Below are positions 60,981 to 64,000 of a stretch of DNA of 64,000 nucleotides, piece by piece (positions within the stretch are counted from its first letter, which is position 1; the number at the start of each line of letters is the position of its first letter). The notes under the pieces were generated by a model. It did no database searches, was not told the origin of the DNA, and saw only the letters and a list, made by a program, of their open reading frames with translations. A program made the position numbers and the translations under genes. This DNA is from Salinicola endophyticus (GTDB taxonomy: Bacteria > Pseudomonadota > Gammaproteobacteria > Pseudomonadales > Halomonadaceae): NCBI RefSeq assembly GCF_003206575.1, contig NZ_PZJO01000002.1, positions 471,935-535,934 of the forward strand, in the 5' to 3' direction.

Positions 60981-62417
60981 TTAGTTGCTGTCGACGGGGG
61001 CGCCATTTGCATCGAGCTGGCTGCGTGGTGACGTGTACTCGTCCTGGACGGATCCCGCAGCGCGGATGGCAGCGCGATGCAGCGCCGAGCTGGCTGCGTT
61101 GCTGGCCAGCGATTTGCGAATATCCATCTCGCTTTGCAGCAGCTCGATGTCCCGGTTGAAGGCGTCGATCTTGCGATCGAGAGCACTCATCCCCTCTGCG
61201 TTGTTCTCGATGCCGGGGTCGCTGGTTCCGGCGATCAGCGCGCGGCGCGCCCACATGGCTTTGGTCAGGGTGCGTGCCAGCGCCATCTCGCTGGCCAGGC
61301 GCTGGGCCAGCAGCGGCGCCTGGGGATCGGTGCGAAGCGCTTCGATGACGCCGCGGGAAACCGCGAGGCCGTTCCCCGCCGAGACGTCATTGAGCTTGGC
61401 CGGAGTGATCGCGCCGCCGTTGATCATTTCCACCAAGGACTGGTGGATCTTGTTCTGCTCCGTCTCGAGTTCGCGGATAAGGCCGGTACCGGCAACCGAC
61501 TCGGCCTTCTCGCACCCCTCGCAGGAGCGAAGCTCGGTGTCGCCCACCACCTTGCGGGTCCACTCGGCGGCTTCCTTGGGACTGCCCCAGACCGTACACA
61601 TGCCGCCCTGGCAGTCACGGCCGCTACCGCCGATACCGCCACCCGTTCCGCCGGAGCCGCCGGCGATGCCACCGCCGCCAACCCAGTCCCCACTGGAGGT
61701 AGCCACCGAGCCCCAACCGCCACCGCCGCCGGAGACCGGCGCCTCGCTGGTGGGGTCCGAGCGCCCGTAGAGCAGGTTGTAGCCGGCCGTAGTGGTGTCT
61801 TCGACGACCCGCATCGGGGCCTGGCCACTGCCTCCGCGCTTCTGACCACCGACCCAGGTGCGGCCGGCGTTGCCGGCTTGGCGCTCCGCCTGCGCTTCCG
61901 CGGACACCGCATCGGTGTTGCGGGCAGCGATGTCCTTCCAGTTTTCGGCAACGGCGGCCTGCTGCATGCGCCCACCGAGGGTGGCGTCGGCTAGTTGCTC
62001 GGACATGCGCTGGCAGGAGAGCTTCGATTTGTCGAAGTCGAGCCGGCCCTGCATGACCCCATTGGTCAGCAGGTCGTAGAGGGCGGGGTTGGAGCGCTGG
62101 ATGATCATCGCCGGCAGGCTGGCGACCGCACCGGTGGCGTTGGAGACCACCCGACTCATCATGTTCTGGAAGCCCTGAGTGACGCCGTTGAGCTGGTTGC
62201 TGACGGTGGCGCCCAGATCGAAGTTGCCGCAGGTGGCGTCGACGTTCCAGCGCACGCCCAGCCCGGTCAGACGCGGGCTATGGCTCAGCCCCGCCGAGGC
62301 GCCGAAGGGTGAGGCGCCTCCGATGTCGTAATACAGGCTGTCTGCGGACTGCGCCTGAGCGACCAGCGACAAGGCCAGCATCACCGAGAGTGTCAGGGGT
62401 AAAACGGTGCGCTTCAT
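60981..62417 (-). CDS. TIGR03755-type ICE conjugation protein (PFL_4711 family)
   Basis: 478 residues. Signal peptide MKRTVLPLTLSVMLALSLVAQAQS, then DSLYYDIGGASPF, RLTGLGVRWNVDATCGNFD and FQNMMSRVV, which fit this family of periplasmic T4SS proteins. A Gly/Ser-rich linker lies near residues 220-265. ATG 62417 is chosen because it begins the signal peptide. It starts 4 bases past the upstream gene. Confidence 0.88.
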   Translation of the reverse strand: MKRTVLPLTLSVMLALSLVAQAQSADSLYYDIGGASPFGASAGLSHSPRLTGLGVRWNVDATCGNFDLGATVSNQLNGVTQGFQNMMSRVVSNATGAVASLPAMIIQRSNPALYDLLTNGVMQGRLDFDKSKLSCQRMSEQLADATLGGRMQQAAVAENWKDIAARNTDAVSAEAQAERQAGNAGRTWVGGQKRGGSGQAPMRVVEDTTTAGYNLLYGRSDPTSEAPVSGGGGGWGSVATSSGDWVGGGGIAGGSGGTGGGIGGSGRDCQGGMCTVWGSPKEAAEWTRKVVGDTELRSCEGCEKAESVAGTGLIRELETEQNKIHQSLVEMINGGAITPAKLNDVSAGNGLAVSRGVIEALRTDPQAPLLAQRLASEMALARTLTKAMWARRALIAGTSDPGIENNAEGMSALDRKIDAFNRDIELLQSEMDIRKSLASNAASSALHRAAIRAAGSVQDEYTSPRSQLDANGAPVDSN

Positions 62418-62421
62418 AGGG

Positions 62422-63375
62422 CTAGCCTCCGGTGAAATAGAGCAGCTTCTGACCACGACGCTTGCAGCAGCGATAGGGTCGCCACAGCGCCCACACGTAG
62501 TCACCGGGCTGCTGCAGGGCAGCGTTCTGACCGCCGTCGGGGAAGATCGAGCAAGACATGGAGCGGTTCGGCTGCAGGCGCTGCCAACGATGTGTCGAGC
62601 GCTCCCCCTCCTTCACCGGATCCGGCCCCCAAATGCCCCTGCTTGGCGACTGAGGCGCGACCAGCGATTGATAGACATGGGGCTGGCCTGAGCGAGTCAC
62701 GATGTCGGCGGCGCGCTGCGCCGTCGTCGCGGCGACCTTGTAGTCGTGGGTCTGGGAGACGAAACCGCTGCGCGGATAGATCGGGCTCCACAGATCTCCG
62801 GGCGCACCCATCTCACGCATCCCCGGCACCAGCGCTTCGGGATAGGCCATCTCGGGCACGCCCGAGCGCCACGCCAGCGCATCCAGAGTCGAGATGAAGT
62901 AGGGATTGAACGGCACTGCTTTGCTGTGGCACATAAAGCCGAAGCCGCCGGCGAATTCGTAGAACAGCTTCGAGGGATGTCCGATGGCGTCGACATTCTT
63001 GAAGTGAGTATTGAGATGCTGCGGTGCGATGTTCTCGTGGCTCGAGCCGCCGCCTAGCGCGTTCCCCAGCGGCGGAGAGAGCAGCGCGATCTCACGCCAG
63101 GGATTGTCGCCGGTGTTCTCGTAGCTGCTGACGACCAGCTCCGGGATGTAGTGCTTGACCCGAATCGACGTGCGCACGGTACAGCCCCAAAACGAGCAGT
63201 GGAGCCAGGCGCAGATGCCGATCACCTTGTAGTCCAGGCAGGAGGGACTGAGTGAGGAGGCCATGATCTCGGGGGTGGTGATGGCCTCGACCCGCGGCGC
63301 CTGTGCCAGGCTGGCCAGCCCGACGAACAGCGCGAGCGCGACACCGGCCACGAAGGCTTTCAGTCGCCGGATCAC
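62422..63375 (-). CDS. TIGR03756-type ICE conjugation protein (TraU-like)
   Basis: 317 residues. Signal peptide at the N-terminus, then the Cys-bearing segments SPSCLDYKVIGICAWLHC and FWGCTVRTSIRV, as in TraU-like pilus assembly proteins. The start overlaps the upstream stop (ATGA). Several Cys suggest disulfide bonds, which fits the thioredoxin-like partner upstream. Confidence 0.9.
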   Translation of the reverse strand: MIRRLKAFVAGVALALFVGLASLAQAPRVEAITTPEIMASSLSPSCLDYKVIGICAWLHCSFWGCTVRTSIRVKHYIPELVVSSYENTGDNPWREIALLSPPLGNALGGGSSHENIAPQHLNTHFKNVDAIGHPSKLFYEFAGGFGFMCHSKAVPFNPYFISTLDALAWRSGVPEMAYPEALVPGMREMGAPGDLWSPIYPRSGFVSQTHDYKVAATTAQRAADIVTRSGQPHVYQSLVAPQSPSRGIWGPDPVKEGERSTHRWQRLQPNRSMSCSIFPDGGQNAALQQPGDYVWALWRPYRCCKRRGQKLLYFTGG

Positions 63376-63797
63376 TGTCCTGCCCTCGCCTGCCGGATCT
63401 CCTGCAGCGCCGCGCCCACATCGGCTTGCCCGTACACCACATAGCGGCTGTCAACGACCACCGCGGGCAACTTCTCGACGCCCAGCATCCAGGCTCGGGC
63501 CAGCCCCTGATAGAGCTGGCCGTACTTCTGCAGGGTCTGCTGCCACCCCGGCTTGCTCATGCGTGCCTTGAGGATTTGCTCGGCCCGCTTCGGATCCGCC
63601 GGCAGGTCTTGCGAGATGCGGGCATCCAGTCGCGCGGGGGCGTCGAGTTCGATGACGGCAGCGTCGCTAGGGACATTGATGACCGGCTCGTCAGCGGTGG
63701 TGAACACCTCAACGCCGGCGATGGCGGCATGGCTCCAGACGAGCAGGCAGAGTGACAGTAGCGCGGCGTGTGGTCGCGGCCGACAGGCGCAGAACAT
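63372..63797 (-). CDS. TIGR03757-type ICE conjugation protein
   Basis: 141 residues. Signal peptide ends near SHAAIA; VEVFTTADEPVINVP, IELDAPARLDARIS, LPADPKRAEQIL and LPAVVVDSRYVVYG fit the family, which has a thioredoxin-like fold and belongs to MPF-G type T4SS. GGAG precedes ATG 63797. First gene of this operon. Confidence 0.9.
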   Translation of the reverse strand: MFCACRPRPHAALLSLCLLVWSHAAIAGVEVFTTADEPVINVPSDAAVIELDAPARLDARISQDLPADPKRAEQILKARMSKPGWQQTLQKYGQLYQGLARAWMLGVEKLPAVVVDSRYVVYGQADVGAALQEIRQARAGQ

Positions 63798-63949
63798 TGG
63801 GGGGTCTCCACGGCGTTATCAGCCGTCAGGTGTACCGCGTCCCTGTCGGCCGGGCAGTAGAGAACGTTAAACGCATCTGATAGGTTTTTTCGCGGCGACG
63901 CTCCCTGGGCCCTTTAGCTAGACCACCTAATGAATCCGCGAGAACCCAC

Positions 63950-64000
63950 ATGCCGAAACTCAAACGCCAGATCATCTCTATCGAAGGCTTTGCCGATGGC
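63950..64000 (+). CDS. Partial gene cut by the window edge
   Basis: An ATG at 63950 opens a frame to the window end (MPKLKRQIISIEGFADG). It is divergent from the T4SS operon across a 152-base gap. Too short to name; it is probably another ICE core gene. Confidence 0.4.
   Translation, partial: MPKLKRQIISIEGFADG

Noticed and set aside
61077-61994. 305-codon plus-strand open frame
   Set aside because: It lies opposite the TIGR03755-type gene; rare-domain, Arg/Ala/Gly-rich composition typical of a shadow frame in GC-rich DNA.

Overview
The window looks like the left part of a large integrative and conjugative element (ICE) sitting in a GC-rich gammaproteobacterial chromosome. A halomonad (Halomonas, Salinicola, Chromohalobacter group) is my best guess, from gene content and codon use only. 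Positions 1-2732 are host chromosome with a DedA/PAP2 membrane phosphatase gene. At 2733-2780 lies only the 3' half of a tRNA-Asn (GTT), which marks the attachment site, followed by a tyrosine integrase (2946-3899) and a MobH/TraI_2 relaxase (3892-5697). ICE core genes return at 39.1 kb (ArdC-type protein and small element genes) and at 59.1-63.8 kb (TraG-N, TIGR03755-, TIGR03756- and TIGR03757-type T4SS genes). The element continues past the right edge, where an intact tRNA-Asn should eventually be found.

Between these core parts, 7.1-38.9 kb is catabolic cargo. (a) 7.1-12.5 kb: a LysR regulator and a four-gene block (GltS-type symporter, RraA-type aldolase, PLP aminotransferase, divergent DAACS symporter), suggesting use of a 4-substituted glutamate-like acid. 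(b) 13.9-28.5 kb: a minus-strand run of TRAP transporter, 3-hydroxyisobutyrate dehydrogenase-like, enoyl-CoA hydratase, class III CoA-transferase, aldehyde dehydrogenase, PanE-like, PhzF, RidA, AGCS symporter and EthD genes, closed by a terminator, plus a second CoA-transferase. (c) 28.5-38.9 kb: HxlR regulator and Old Yellow Enzyme, Rieske ferredoxin and two-domain extradiol-type VOC protein, LysR regulator, flavin monooxygenase, C-C-type alpha/beta hydrolase, outer-membrane barrel, cyclase, fumarylacetoacetase-like hydrolase and a membrane protein; this resembles a ring hydroxylation and cleavage pathway.

39.1-57.7 kb is an accessory hotspot. A 0.35-0.8 kb sequence (repeat A) occurs three times (41.8-42.6, 44.16-44.5, 51.04-51.84 kb), each time just before an accessory module. 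A second sequence (repeat B) occurs twice (50.25 and 56.0 kb), each time after a module and next to a RES toxin gene. The modules are: two AT-rich orphan genes (membrane-anchored protein, transglutaminase-like protein); a three-gene Lamassu/ABC-3C/DdmABC-like defence operon; and an OLD-type ATPase-TOPRIM nuclease followed by an FRG-domain protein and a small PD-(D/E)XK-like protein. The last set is the best candidate for an undescribed defence system. One RES toxin is truncated and lies about 6 kb from the antitoxin that seems to belong to it, which suggests the locus grew by recombination between related elements.

The genes at 39.1-42.2 kb share a further odd trait: in front of each, a short stem-loop covers or displays the Shine-Dalgarno sequence. 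All functions are inferred from sequence reading; no database search was run.
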